Shown here in pieces: positions 18,554-27,068 of a stretch of 48,767 nucleotides of DNA. Position 1 is the stretch's first letter, and every line of letters begins with the position of its first letter. The stretch comes from Nocardia shimofusensis NBRC 100134 (lineage in GTDB: Bacteria; Actinomycetota; Actinomycetes; Mycobacteriales; Mycobacteriaceae): the NCBI RefSeq assembly GCF_001613125.1, contig NZ_BDBT01000021.1, forward strand, positions 1-48,767, given 5' to 3'. Position numbers and translations under genes: made by a program. Below the pieces are notes generated by a model. That model was not told the DNA's origin. It was given only the letters and a program-made list of their open reading frames with translations, and did no database searches.

Positions 18554-19630
18554 ATGACTGAACAGACCCCCACCGGCGGCGCCTCGTACGCCGCGGCAGG
18601 CGTGGACATCGAAGCCGGTGATCGCGCAGTCGAGTTGTTCGGGCCATTGGCGAAGAAGGCCACTCGCCCCGAAGTCCAAGGTGGCCTCGGTGGGTTCGCC
18701 GGTCTCTTCGCGCTCAAGGGTGGCTACCGCGAGCCGCTGCTCGCCGCCTCCACCGACGGCGTGGGCACCAAGATCGCGGTCGCCCAGGCCATGGACAAGC
18801 ACGACACCGTCGGACTCGACCTGGTCGCCATGGTGGTCGACGACCTTGTCGTCTGCGGCGCCGAACCGCTGTTCCTGCAGGACTACATCGCCATCGGCAA
18901 GGTTGTCCCGGAGAAGGTCGCCGAACTGGTCTCCGGCATCGCCGAGGGCTGTGTGCTGGCCGGCTGCGCGTTGCTCGGCGGCGAGACCGCCGAACATCCC
19001 GGGCTGATGGACCCCGACGACTACGACCTGTCCGCCACCGGCGTGGGCGTCGTGGAAGCCGACGCGGTGCTCGGTCCGGACCGGGTGCGCCCCGGCGACG
19101 TGGTGCTCGCCATGGGCGCCTCGGGCCTGCACTCCAACGGCTACAGCCTGGCCCGCAAGGTGCTGCTGGACATCGACCGGATGTCGCTGACCGGTCACGT
19201 CGAGGAGTTCGGCCGCACCCTCGGTGAGGAACTGCTCGAGCCGACCCGCATCTACGCCAAGGACTGCCTGGCGCTGATCGCCGAGACCGATGTGCGCACC
19301 TTCGCGCACGTGACCGGCGGCGGCCTGGCGGCCAACCTCGCGCGCGTGATCCCGGCCGGCCTGGTGGCCGAACTCGATCGCGGCACCTGGAACCCGGCGC
19401 CGGTGTTCAAGATGATCGCCCAGCGCGGCCGGGTCGAGCGGGCCGAGATGGAGAAGACGTTCAATATGGGTGTCGGCATGGTCGCCGTGGTGGCGCCCGA
19501 GGATGTCGACCGCGCGCTGGCGGTGCTGACCGCCCGCCACGTCGAATGCTGGACGCTGGGCACCGTGAAGAAAGCCAAGGACGCCGATTCCGCGCGGGCC
19601 CATTTGCTGGGCGAGCATCCTCGATTCTGA
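18554..19630 (+). CDS. purM: Phosphoribosylformylglycinamidine cyclo-ligase PurM
   Basis: 358 residues; ATP-dependent closure of FGAM to aminoimidazole ribotide (AIR), the step after the PurSQL reaction. Family marks: SYAAAGVDIEAGDRAVELF at the N-terminus, STDGVGTKIAVAQAMD, AMVVDDLVVCGAEPLFLQDY, LLGGETAEHPG, ASGLHSNGYSLARK and GGGLAANLARV. ATG at 18554 chosen, with GGAG about 12 bases upstream. Co-directional with purF; a strong terminator follows 21 bases after the stop. Confidence 0.96.
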   Translation: MTEQTPTGGASYAAAGVDIEAGDRAVELFGPLAKKATRPEVQGGLGGFAGLFALKGGYREPLLAASTDGVGTKIAVAQAMDKHDTVGLDLVAMVVDDLVVCGAEPLFLQDYIAIGKVVPEKVAELVSGIAEGCVLAGCALLGGETAEHPGLMDPDDYDLSATGVGVVEADAVLGPDRVRPGDVVLAMGASGLHSNGYSLARKVLLDIDRMSLTGHVEEFGRTLGEELLEPTRIYAKDCLALIAETDVRTFAHVTGGGLAANLARVIPAGLVAELDRGTWNPAPVFKMIAQRGRVERAEMEKTFNMGVGMVAVVAPEDVDRALAVLTARHVECWTLGTVKKAKDADSARAHLLGEHPRF

Positions 19631-19651
19631 GGTTTTTCGCGGACCGACGAG

Positions 19652-19692
19652 AAGGGCCGATCATCCGTTGTGCGGACGATCGGCCCTTTTTT
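19652..19692 (+). terminator. Intrinsic terminator of purM
   Basis: AAGGGCCGATC pairs with GATCGGCCCTT around an inner CCG/CGG stem and a TTGTG loop, followed by a run of six T. It is the best classical rho-independent terminator in the window. Confidence 0.9.
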
Positions 19693-19897
19693 CGTGCCGA
19701 GGGAAAATCCGGTTCCGGTGAATTCCGCGGCTGATCGGTATCGATGAGAAATTGCCGGACGCCCGCGCTGCGGCGACGACGAAATCGTCGTTCGGGACTA
19801 CCCGGCGAAATTCGTTGCCCGGCAACCACAAAGGGTCACCGGCCACCGAATTGTCTTGGCAAGCCTGCTCGACCGAGCCGCGTACCCGGCAACGTGC
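19693..19897. other. Spacer between the purM and DUF3073 terminators
   Basis: About 200 bases with no credible gene. Short perfect palindromes occur: ACGACGA/TCGTCGT (19776-19791) and GTTGCC/GGCAAC around one base (19814-19826). Their role is unknown. Confidence 0.35.
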
Positions 19898-19923
19898 AAA
19901 AGGGAGGCCCCGTCGGCCTCCCC
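19898..19923 (-). terminator. Intrinsic terminator of the DUF3073 gene
   Basis: On the minus strand GGGAGGCC and GGCCTCCC form an 8-bp stem around GACGG, followed directly by TTTT. It begins about 20 bases after the DUF3073 stop. Confidence 0.85.
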
Positions 19924-19942
19924 TGTTGACGTTGATTCCGAG

Positions 19943-20149
19943 TCAGCGGCGCCAGTCGTCGTAGTCGTCCTCGTCCCAGCGGGACAAGGAGTCGTCCGAG
20001 TCGTGCTCATCGGACAACACGCCACCACTGTGCTTGGTGGGGTGTCCCGAGAGCTCGCGCTGAAGGCTCGCGAAGTCGGTTGGCGTCGAGCTGTACTTGA
20101 GCTCTCGAGCAACCTTGGTCTGCTTTGCCTTAGCCCGGCCACGGCCCAT
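19943..20149 (-). CDS. DUF3073 domain-containing small protein
   Basis: 68 residues: a basic start (MGRGRAKAKQTKVARELKYSS) and a strongly acidic tail (DDSLSRWDEDDYDDWRR), the hallmark of the actinobacterial DUF3073 family that lies next to purM (Rv0810c-like, from memory). The basic head could bind nucleic acid; no function is established. A GAGGGGG ribosome site lies about six bases before the ATG, and the gene has its own intrinsic terminator, so it is a single-gene unit. Confidence 0.9.
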   Translation of the reverse strand: MGRGRAKAKQTKVARELKYSSTPTDFASLQRELSGHPTKHSGGVLSDEHDSDDSLSRWDEDDYDDWRR

Positions 20150-20219
20150 GGCTGACCCCCTCGCGTCACAGCGGGGCGGCCTGGGGTGTGTTGGCGGCCC
20201 CGTTCGAATTAATACTCTT

Positions 20220-20247
20220 CCTGACAGACACTTTAGCGTGTGTCAGG
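20220..20247. repeat. Inverted repeat between asparaginase and DUF3073 genes
   Basis: CCTGACA and TGTCAGG form a perfect 7-bp pair separated by 14 bases with further partial pairing inside. It follows the asparaginase stop by 78 bases and precedes DUF3073 by 71 bases. It may be the terminator of the MOSC-asparaginase unit or an operator of the DUF3073 promoter. Confidence 0.4.
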
Positions 20248-20324
20248 CGTCCGCGCCTCCATGAGTGACCGAAGTGCCCTCACCTGGGGTTCGGGTGCCG
20301 GAATTCCGCCGTATGCCGCGTCGC

Positions 20325-21272
20325 TCAGAGTATGCCGGGGATGGCCCGGATCACCCCCACCCGAGCGCCGCCGCCGAGCACCGGTCGGGCCGCCAAATCG
20401 TCATGGACGGCTGTCCAATGGATCCCCATCCGCTGCAGAATCGCCAGCGTCAGGGGCATGCGCGCGCGGTCGCCGCCGTCTTCGATCTTGTAAGCGAAAG
20501 CCGATCCGTCGGGCAGCGCGCCGGCGTGCACTCCGTCGGCCCCGATCTTGCAGACGAGTCCGGGAGTCGCGTTCATGATCATCAGGTCCGGCGCGTTCGT
20601 GCCCGAAATCACTCGCGGATGGGCGCGGATGGCGTCGGCGACCCGACGCTGCGGGGTGCCGGCATCGGCGGTGGCCAGCCGGGCGTACGCGCGGGCGAGG
20701 TTGACCAGCGAGACGGGGATGATGGGCAACCCGCAGCCGTCGATGCCCAGATCGGTCTCGGGTTCGCCGGTCAGTTCGACGACCGTGGCGGCGACGGCCT
20801 GCTGCAGCGGGTGGTTCTCCGCGAGGTAGCCCTCGGTGGGCCAGCCGTTGACCGCGCAGGTGGCGAGCATGGCGGCGTGCTTGCCCGAGCAGTTCATATA
20901 GATCGGGCGCGGGCCCGCGGCCAGTGCCTGCGCGCGGGCGTGTTCCTCGAACGGCAGATCCGGTGGGCAGGCCAGGTCGGCCTCGGTGAAACCGAATCGG
21001 GTGAGCAGGCGCTCGACCAGTTCGATGTGGTCGCGCTCGCCGTAGTGCGAGGCGCTCGACAGCGCCAACTCCACCTCGTCGGCAGGTTCGAACCCGAGAC
21101 GCAGCAAGGTCAGCGCCTGCATCGGCTTGTTGGTCGAGCGCGGGAAGATCGGCAGATGCGTTTCGCCGAGCGACACCGTCGGTTCGCCGTCCGGGCCGAG
21201 GACGACCACCGAACCCCGGTGCACGCACTCGCGGAAGCCGGAACGCACCACCTCGACCAGTTCCACGCTCAT
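20325..21272 (-). CDS. Type II asparaginase-like protein (PF06089 family)
   Basis: 315 residues of the asparaginase II family first described in Rhizobium etli, unrelated in sequence to E. coli AnsA/AnsB. Matching segments: VELVEVVRSGFRECVHRGSVVV, FPRSTNKPMQAL, SSASHYGE, IYMNCSGKHAAML, GIDGCGLPIIPVSL and SGTNAPDLMI. It should hydrolyse L-asparagine to aspartate and ammonia in the cytoplasm (no signal peptide). The ATG overlaps the MOSC stop by four bases (ATGA), indicating coupled translation. Confidence 0.88.
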   Translation of the reverse strand: MSVELVEVVRSGFRECVHRGSVVVLGPDGEPTVSLGETHLPIFPRSTNKPMQALTLLRLGFEPADEVELALSSASHYGERDHIELVERLLTRFGFTEADLACPPDLPFEEHARAQALAAGPRPIYMNCSGKHAAMLATCAVNGWPTEGYLAENHPLQQAVAATVVELTGEPETDLGIDGCGLPIIPVSLVNLARAYARLATADAGTPQRRVADAIRAHPRVISGTNAPDLMIMNATPGLVCKIGADGVHAGALPDGSAFAYKIEDGGDRARMPLTLAILQRMGIHWTAVHDDLAARPVLGGGARVGVIRAIPGIL

Positions 21273-21997
21273 GAGGCCACCTCGTCCTCGACGTTCCCCC
21301 CGGGTACAGCGCCGGCGGGCACAGCGGCGGTGGGGGAGAAGACTCCGTGACGGCGGGCATGCCGGTCGATCTGCATCCGGACGTCGTCGGAGATCGTCGG
21401 CTCCTCGGCGAGCAGGGTGGCCAGCCGGTTCATATCCCCGCCGGTGAACACATCGCGCACGGTGATGCCGTGGCCGGGCTGGTGCACCACCTCGACGCGA
21501 TCGCCCGCCCCGATCGTGCCGGCTTCGAGCACCCTCAGGTACGCGCCGGTATGCGCGCGCTCGGCGAAGCGCTTGACCCACCGTGCCTCACCGGCCACGT
21601 GTCCGAAGGTCGCGCACGGCACGCGTGGCGCGCTCACCTCGAGCAGGGTGTCGCCGATCGCCCAGCGAGCGCCGACCACCGCGTCGGAGACGGCCATCCC
21701 CTCGATGCGCAGGTTCTCGCCGAACCAGCCCGCCGGTAGCTCACGGCCGAGTTCGGCCGCCCACAGCCGCGCGTCCTGCTCGGCATAGGCGTAGACGGCT
21801 TGGTGCACGCCGCCGTGGTCGGCGGTGTTGCAGACGTGGTCGCCGGTCAGCCCGAGCGGACCGACCTCGACCCGGCCCGGCACCGGGCGCTTGTCGATGG
21901 CGGTACGCCCGACCCGGCCCGGCACGATGAGTTCCGCGTGGACCACGCACACGGCGAGCACCCGGGCGGGCCCGGGGTGATCATCGGTACGCCGCAT
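21269..21997 (-). CDS. MOSC domain-containing protein (YiiM-like)
   Basis: 242 residues. The MOSC beta-barrel covers about 20-175, with GLTGDHVCNTADHGGVHQAVYAY, WFGENLRIEG and the conserved cysteine in SAPRVPCATFGH. A C-terminal three-helix segment (DMNRLATLLAEEP) is typical of YiiM-type proteins. MOSC proteins bind molybdenum cofactor or reduce N-hydroxylated compounds; the specific reaction here is unknown. ATG at 21997 follows a GGGGAGG ribosome site at eight bases. It is the first gene of a coupled pair with the asparaginase. Confidence 0.87.
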   Translation of the reverse strand: MRRTDDHPGPARVLAVCVVHAELIVPGRVGRTAIDKRPVPGRVEVGPLGLTGDHVCNTADHGGVHQAVYAYAEQDARLWAAELGRELPAGWFGENLRIEGMAVSDAVVGARWAIGDTLLEVSAPRVPCATFGHVAGEARWVKRFAERAHTGAYLRVLEAGTIGAGDRVEVVHQPGHGITVRDVFTGGDMNRLATLLAEEPTISDDVRMQIDRHARRHGVFSPTAAVPAGAVPGGNVEDEVAS

Positions 21998-22093
21998 CGG
22001 TTCGCCTCCCCTGTTCGGCCGAGCGCGCGAAGCGGCTCGGTACGGACACGTCATCGCTGCCGATCCGGCGCCGCCCGCGCCGGGGGGTGCCGA

Positions 22094-23209
22094 TCACCGG
22101 CCCCGCAGCCGCTCGACCGCGAGCCTGCCCGCCTGCGGGCCGCCTTCGCCGGGCACCGAGTCGGGGTCGATGGCCGCGGCGCAGGAGCCCACGGTGAGCG
22201 CGGTATCGACGGGCACGGCGCGCTTGATCAGCGCCAGGGCGATCGGGCCGTATTCGAAGTGGTCGACGACGGTGCCGAGCCTGCCCACCGTGCGCCCGCC
22301 CGCGGTCACATCGTCACCGGGTGCGGGGCGCTCGTCGCTGGAGCCGTCCAGATGCAGCAGCACCAGCTGCCGGGGCGGCTTGCCGAGATTGTGGACCCGG
22401 GCGACCGTCTCCTGCCCGCGGTAGCACCCTTTGTCCAGGTGCACGGCGCCGCGTTCGGCGACTCCGCCGATCCAGCGCGCCTCGTGCGGGATGGTGCGCT
22501 CGTCGGTGTCCAGCCCGATCCGGGGGCGCAGCGCGGCCACCCGCAGGGCCTCGAACGCCCACATCCCGGCGGGCTCGGCGCCTGCCTCGGTGAGTTCGGA
22601 CCACCAGGCGGTGAGCTGGTCGCGGGGGACGACGAGGTCGTAGGAATCATCGGTGGGCCAGGGCATCCGGCGCAGGAAGCCGCCGCGGGGCAGCGGGGTG
22701 ACCTCGTAGACGTCCGGCAGTTCGGGCACGCCGAGCGCGTCGCGCAGGCTGTCCACCCGGGGACCGAGCAAACTCAGCACCGCGTGATCGGTGGCGGCGA
22801 CAGGTTCAGCGGCGGCCCAGAACACCATCTTCGTCAGGAAGTCCAGCAGCGCGGGCCCGCGCTCGCCTTCGGTGTCGATCCACAGGGTGCCGTCGAGATC
22901 GCTGAGCACGAAGTGGTGCTGCACGCGACCGTTGAGATCCAGATCGAGGTTCTCCGCCGACTGCCGGTCGGCGAGCCCGGTGAGATGCTGACTGGAGATG
23001 GTGTGCAGCCAGCTCAGCCGCTCGGCTCCGGTGATCCTCAGGACGAACCGGTGCGAGCGATCCACGATCGCGACCCGCTCGGCGGCCGCGCGTTGTTCGC
23101 CGAGGGGATCGCCGTGATGCCAGGCCACGGCGGCGTCCGGAGAACCGGGCGGGCCCGCGACAGCGCCCGCGACGGAGAGCAAAGGGCTGGGTGCATCGTC
23201 CACGGACAC
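22094..23209 (-). CDS. YgfZ/GcvT-type folate-binding protein
   Basis: 371 residues with the aminomethyltransferase-like folate-binding fold and the diagnostic KGCYRGQE motif (about residue 265) of YgfZ/IBA57 proteins, which support repair or maturation of certain Fe-S proteins in a folate-dependent manner. It lacks the glycine-cleavage context of GcvT. GTG at 23209 is preferred because TAGAGT lies seven bases upstream (leaderless); the frame could also start at GTG 23218, but that codon overlaps the hexamer. Divergent from pabC, as in M. tuberculosis (Rv0811c/Rv0812, from memory). Confidence 0.87.
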   Translation of the reverse strand: MSVDDAPSPLLSVAGAVAGPPGSPDAAVAWHHGDPLGEQRAAAERVAIVDRSHRFVLRITGAERLSWLHTISSQHLTGLADRQSAENLDLDLNGRVQHHFVLSDLDGTLWIDTEGERGPALLDFLTKMVFWAAAEPVAATDHAVLSLLGPRVDSLRDALGVPELPDVYEVTPLPRGGFLRRMPWPTDDSYDLVVPRDQLTAWWSELTEAGAEPAGMWAFEALRVAALRPRIGLDTDERTIPHEARWIGGVAERGAVHLDKGCYRGQETVARVHNLGKPPRQLVLLHLDGSSDERPAPGDDVTAGGRTVGRLGTVVDHFEYGPIALALIKRAVPVDTALTVGSCAAAIDPDSVPGEGGPQAGRLAVERLRGR

Positions 23210-23216
23210 CTCATCC

Positions 23217-23222
23217 ACTCTA
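23217..23222 (-). promoter_or_regulatory. Putative -10 hexamer for the leaderless YgfZ-like gene
   Basis: TAGAGT on the minus strand, seven bases before GTG at 23209. It overlaps the alternative GTG at 23218, which argues against that longer start. Confidence 0.45.
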
Positions 23223-23401
23223 GGCGTGCCCGGGCTCAGGTGTGCGCACCGGTCCCGGACGAGCCCGAAATCTCACGCGCCGACGGTGAATACGCGCCGT
23301 TTCGGCGGTCGCGGGACGGGCGGGGGCGCATCCGGTGCGAAGAATGCGAATCCGGTGGTGGAAACTCGCGATTGACGTAGGCACGGGCAACCCGTTCCGC
23401 C

Positions 23402-23407
23402 TAGGCT
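23402..23407 (+). promoter_or_regulatory. Putative -10 hexamer for leaderless pabC
   Basis: TAGGCT, six bases, then ATG at 23414; no ribosome site. Confidence 0.5.
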
Positions 23408-23413
23408 CGACGC

Positions 23414-24331
23414 ATGGTAGATCGAGTTCTTGTCACCCTCGACGGCGTCGTTCGCGACGCCGACGAGCCGCTGCTGTTCGCCGACGACATCGGGGTGCTG
23501 CGCGGCGACGGAGTCTTCGAGACGGTGCTGGTGCGCGATGGCGATCCGTGTGCGCTGGAATTCCATCTCGGCCGGCTGCGCCGCTCCTCGCAGGCGCTGG
23601 ATCTACCCGAGCCCGAACTGGCCAAGTGGCGCGAGGCCGCGCAGATCGCCGCCAAGGAGTGGGGCAGCGACCGCGAGGGCATCCTTCGCCTGGTGCTCAC
23701 CCGCGGCCGCGAGTCCGAACTGAACGCGCCCTCCTCGGTCACCTCGGGTGATCTGGCCGCGGCGGTGCCGGTGCCGACCGCCTACGTACTGGTGACGCCG
23801 GTGCCCGAGCGCGTCGAGAAGGCCCGCACCGAGGGCGTGTCGGTGGTGACGCTGGCCCGCGGTATCTCGATCGACCTGGCTCAGGCCGCGCCGTGGCAGC
23901 TCATCGGCGCCAAGACGCTGTCCTATGCGACGAATATGGCCGCGCTGCGGTTCGCGCACCGGATGGGCGCCGACGACGTGATCTTCACCAGCACCGAGAA
24001 CCGGGTCCTGGAAGGGCCGCGTTCGACGGTCGTCATCGCCAGGGACAAGGAGCTGATCACTCCACCCGCCAAGAACAGTGTGCTGCCGGGCGTGACGCAG
24101 CGCGCGCTCTATACCGAGGCGACCAAAGCGGGCTGGGAATGCCGCTACGCGCCGCTGTTCACCGCCGACCTGCTGACCTGCGACAGCATCTGGATGCTGT
24201 CGAGCGTCACGCTGGCCGCGCGGGTGAATTCGCTGGACGGTCTGCGGATGTCGGCGCCGGACAACGCCGAGGAGATCATCGACCTCGTCGGTCGCGGCAT
24301 CGAACGCGGCGGAGCGATCGGCGACTGGTGA
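23414..24331 (+). CDS. pabC: Class IV aminotransferase, probable aminodeoxychorismate lyase
   Basis: 305-residue fold-type IV PLP enzyme. The PLP lysine is in IGAKTLSYATNMAALR (about residue 165), and the phosphate-binding segment is VLPGVTQRAL. ADC lyase makes p-aminobenzoate for folate. The family also contains branched-chain and D-amino-acid aminotransferases; the assignment rests on its place opposite a YgfZ-like gene as in mycobacteria and on the short length. The neighbouring folate-binding protein fits a folate theme. No pabA or pabB is nearby. Confidence 0.8.
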   Translation: MVDRVLVTLDGVVRDADEPLLFADDIGVLRGDGVFETVLVRDGDPCALEFHLGRLRRSSQALDLPEPELAKWREAAQIAAKEWGSDREGILRLVLTRGRESELNAPSSVTSGDLAAAVPVPTAYVLVTPVPERVEKARTEGVSVVTLARGISIDLAQAAPWQLIGAKTLSYATNMAALRFAHRMGADDVIFTSTENRVLEGPRSTVVIARDKELITPPAKNSVLPGVTQRALYTEATKAGWECRYAPLFTADLLTCDSIWMLSSVTLAARVNSLDGLRMSAPDNAEEIIDLVGRGIERGGAIGDW

Positions 24332-24338
24332 TCCTCGC

Positions 24339-24392
24339 GGCCCGGCGGCGTGACGCTGCGCACTTCCGGTGCGTGGTAGGCACCGCCGGGCC
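24339..24392 (+). terminator. Large hairpin after pabC
   Basis: GGCCCGGCGG (24339-24348) pairs with CCGCCGGGCC (24383-24392); inside the loop CGCAC and GTGCG form a second small stem. There is no T-run; it probably ends pabC transcription. Confidence 0.5.
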
Positions 24393-24465
24393 GGAAAACC
24401 GCAGCTCAGTGACGAGGTGATGTCAGTTCGTGATGCGCGCCTCGTTCTCTCCTGGCGCCAGCCGA

Positions 24466-24492
24466 CGTAGCCTTGGCTACGACATTTCGTAG
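24466..24492 (+). promoter_or_regulatory. Overlapping inverted repeats upstream of cydA
   Basis: CGTAGCC-TT-GGCTACG (24466-24481) and CTACGA-CATT-TCGTAG (24477-24492) share the central CTACGA. They end 12 bases before the cydA GGAGG ribosome site. This is a candidate operator or an RNA switch between two hairpins. It does not resemble the Rex or CRP consensus I know. Confidence 0.45.
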
Positions 24493-24513
24493 TAGGTCGG
24501 GTTGGAGGTTCGG

Positions 24514-26019
24514 ATGGATGTGCTGGACATATCCCGGTGGCAGTTCGGTATCACCACCGTCTACCACTTCATGTTCGTCCCGCTCACCATCGGTCTGGCG
24601 CCGCTGGTCGCGGGCATGCAGACCGCCTGGGTGATCACCGGCAACGAACGCTGGTATCGCCTGACGAAGTTCTTCGGCAAGCTGTTCCTGATCAATTTCG
24701 CGCTCGGCGTCGCCACCGGCATCGTGCAGGAATTCCAGTTCGGCATGAACTGGAGCGAATACTCCCGCTTCGTCGGCGACGTCTTCGGCGCGCCCTTGGC
24801 GCTGGAAGCGCTCATCGCCTTCTTCATGGAGTCGACCTTCATCGGCCTGTGGATCTTCGGCTGGACCCGGCTGCCCCGGCTGGTGCACCTGGCCACCATC
24901 TGGATCGCCGCGATCGGCGTGAACGCCTCCGCCTACTTCATCATCGCCGCCAACTCGTTCATGCAGCACCCGGTCGGTGCGCGCTACAACCCCGAACGCG
25001 GCCGCGCCGAGCTCACCAGCATCTGGGAAGTGCTCACCAACAACACCACCCTGGCCGCGTTCCCGCATGTGATCGCGGGCTCGTTCCTGGTGTCGGGCAC
25101 CTTCGTGGCCGGTATCGCCGGCTGGTGGATGGTGCGCAACGCGCGCAGCGGTGACCCCGAGAAGCTGGAAGAAGCGCGCAGCATGTGGCGTCCGGCCGGG
25201 CGGATGGGCGCGTGGGTGATCGCGGTCTCGATGATCGGACTGGTGATCACCGGCGACATCCAGGGCAAGCTGATGTTCGACCAGCAGCCCATGAAGATGG
25301 CCTCGGCCGAATCGCTGTGCCACACGCAGGAAGATCCCGACTTCTCGGTGCTCACCGTCGGCACCCACAACAACTGCGACAGCGTCAGCCACCTCATCGA
25401 GGTGCCCTATGTGCTGCCGTACCTGGCCGAGGGCAAGTTCGACGGCGTCACCCTCGACGGTGTGAAGGACCTCCAGGACGCCTACGTCGAGAAGTTCGGC
25501 CCCGGCGACTACCGGCCCAACCTGTTCGTCACCTACTGGTCCTTCCGCGCCATGATCGGCCTGGCGGCCGGTTCGATCCTGCTGCTGCTGGCCGGATGGT
25601 GGGTGACCAGGCGCGGCCGCGTGCCCGATCAGCGCTGGTTCTCGTGGCTGAGCCTGCTGGCCATCCCCACACCGTTCCTGGCCAACAGCGCGGGCTGGGT
25701 GTTCACCGAGATGGGCAGGCAGCCGTGGGTGGTCGTGCCCAACCCGACCGGCGACCCGTTGCTGCGGATGACCGTGCAACAGGGCGTCTCCGACCACGCG
25801 ACGAGCACGGTGGTCATCTCGCTGGTGGTGTTCACCCTGCTCTACGGCCTGCTCGCGGTGGCGTGGTTCTACCTGATGCGCCGCTATGTGATCGAGGGCC
25901 CGGACCCGGCGAGCCGCCCCGAACCCCACGGTCCCGAGGACTACACCGGCGGCGCGGGCGGTGACCGGGGCGAGAAAGACCGAGAGCCCGCCGTCGAACA
26001 ACTGTCGTTCGCGTACTGA
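24514..26019 (+). CDS. cydA: Cytochrome bd ubiquinol/menaquinol oxidase subunit I
   Basis: 501-residue membrane protein, the haem-bearing subunit of the high-affinity terminal oxidase. The early VLDISRWQFGITTVYHF segment carries the conserved His18 haem ligand, and the GRQPW signature is in EMGRQPWVV near residue 405. About nine membrane segments; the quinol-binding Q-loop is of the short type. ATG at 24514 has GGAGG five bases upstream. It heads a four-gene cydABDC unit, with 11 bases to cydB. The acidic C-terminal tail (GPEDYTGGAGG...) is variable in the family. Confidence 0.97.
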   Translation: MDVLDISRWQFGITTVYHFMFVPLTIGLAPLVAGMQTAWVITGNERWYRLTKFFGKLFLINFALGVATGIVQEFQFGMNWSEYSRFVGDVFGAPLALEALIAFFMESTFIGLWIFGWTRLPRLVHLATIWIAAIGVNASAYFIIAANSFMQHPVGARYNPERGRAELTSIWEVLTNNTTLAAFPHVIAGSFLVSGTFVAGIAGWWMVRNARSGDPEKLEEARSMWRPAGRMGAWVIAVSMIGLVITGDIQGKLMFDQQPMKMASAESLCHTQEDPDFSVLTVGTHNNCDSVSHLIEVPYVLPYLAEGKFDGVTLDGVKDLQDAYVEKFGPGDYRPNLFVTYWSFRAMIGLAAGSILLLLAGWWVTRRGRVPDQRWFSWLSLLAIPTPFLANSAGWVFTEMGRQPWVVVPNPTGDPLLRMTVQQGVSDHATSTVVISLVVFTLLYGLLAVAWFYLMRRYVIEGPDPASRPEPHGPEDYTGGAGGDRGEKDREPAVEQLSFAY

Positions 26020-26030
26020 GGAGCCAGGCA

Positions 26031-27062
26031 ATGAGTCTCGCGGAATTCTGGTTCGTACTGATCGGCGTCCTGTTCACCGGCTATTTCGTGCTGGAGGGCT
26101 TCGACTTCGGTGTCGGCATGCTGATGCCGATCCTCGGCAAGGGCGACGACACCCGCAGGCGGGTCGTGCTCAACACCATCGGCCCGGTGTGGGACGGCAA
26201 CGAGGTCTGGCTGATCACCGCGGGCGGCGCCATGTTCGCCGCCTTCCCGGAGTGGTACGCCAGCGTGTTCTCCGGGTTCTACTTCGCGCTGCTGTTGGTG
26301 CTGGTGGCGCTGATCCTGCGGATCTGCGCCATCGAATGGCGCGGCAAGATCAACGATCCGCGCTGGCGGGCCCGCTGCGATCTCGGCATCGGGATCGGTT
26401 CGTGGGTGCCCGCGTTCGCCTGGGGCTGGGTGTTCGCCACCATCGTGCACGGCGTTCCGCTGGACGAGGACAAGCAGATCACCGGTTCGGTGGGGGATCT
26501 GCTCAGCCCGTACTCGCTGCTGGGCGCGCTGACCACCGGCCTGCTGTTCGCGCTGCACGGCGCGATCTTCCTCGGGCTCAAGACCGGGGGCGAGGTGCGC
26601 GCGGACGCGGTGCGCATCGCCAAGCTGCTGCTCGCTCCGACCGCGCTCGTGGTGGCCGGATTCGGGATCTGGACCCAGGTGGCCTATGGGCAGGGCTGGA
26701 CCTTGATTCCCCTGGCGCTGGCTGTGGTCGGGCTGGTCGTCGCCGCTGTCGCGGTGCTGGCAGACCGGGACGGCTGGGCGTTCACCGGCACCGCGCTGAC
26801 CATCGCCGCGGCCACCGTGCTGCTGTTCGGCGCGCTGTTCCCGAATGTGCTGCCCTCGACGATTTCGGATGCCTTCTCGCTGACCGTCGACAACGCCTCG
26901 TCGACGCCGTACACACTGAAGGTGATGAGCTGGGCGGCGGTCGTGGTGACCCCGGTGGTGCTCGGCTATCAGGCATGGACCTATTGGGTGTTCCGTCAGC
27001 GCCTGAGCGTCGAACACATCCCGGCGCCGATCGGGCTGAGCCGGCGGCCGGGCAAGGTCTGA
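26031..27062 (+). CDS. cydB: Cytochrome bd oxidase subunit II
   Basis: 343 residues with eight to nine membrane helices. The start SLAEFWFVLIGVLFTGYFVLEGFDFGVGML and the TIGPVWDGNEVWLITAGGAMFAAFPEWYA segment are diagnostic of CydB. It pairs with CydA to form the oxidase. GAGGAG ribosome site. Only six bases separate it from cydD. Confidence 0.97.
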   Translation: MSLAEFWFVLIGVLFTGYFVLEGFDFGVGMLMPILGKGDDTRRRVVLNTIGPVWDGNEVWLITAGGAMFAAFPEWYASVFSGFYFALLLVLVALILRICAIEWRGKINDPRWRARCDLGIGIGSWVPAFAWGWVFATIVHGVPLDEDKQITGSVGDLLSPYSLLGALTTGLLFALHGAIFLGLKTGGEVRADAVRIAKLLLAPTALVVAGFGIWTQVAYGQGWTLIPLALAVVGLVVAAVAVLADRDGWAFTGTALTIAAATVLLFGALFPNVLPSTISDAFSLTVDNASSTPYTLKVMSWAAVVVTPVVLGYQAWTYWVFRQRLSVEHIPAPIGLSRRPGKV

Positions 27063-27068
27063 GCCCCG

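Noticed and set aside
19661..19846. 61-codon minus-strand frame after DUF3073
   Set aside because: It would run through the purM terminator and has no ribosome site or family resemblance.
24400..24450. CRP- or Rex-like site upstream of cydA (GTGACGAGGTGATGTCAG)
   Set aside because: Half-sites GTGA are present but the spacing and symmetry do not match TGTGA-N6-TCACA or the Rex operator.
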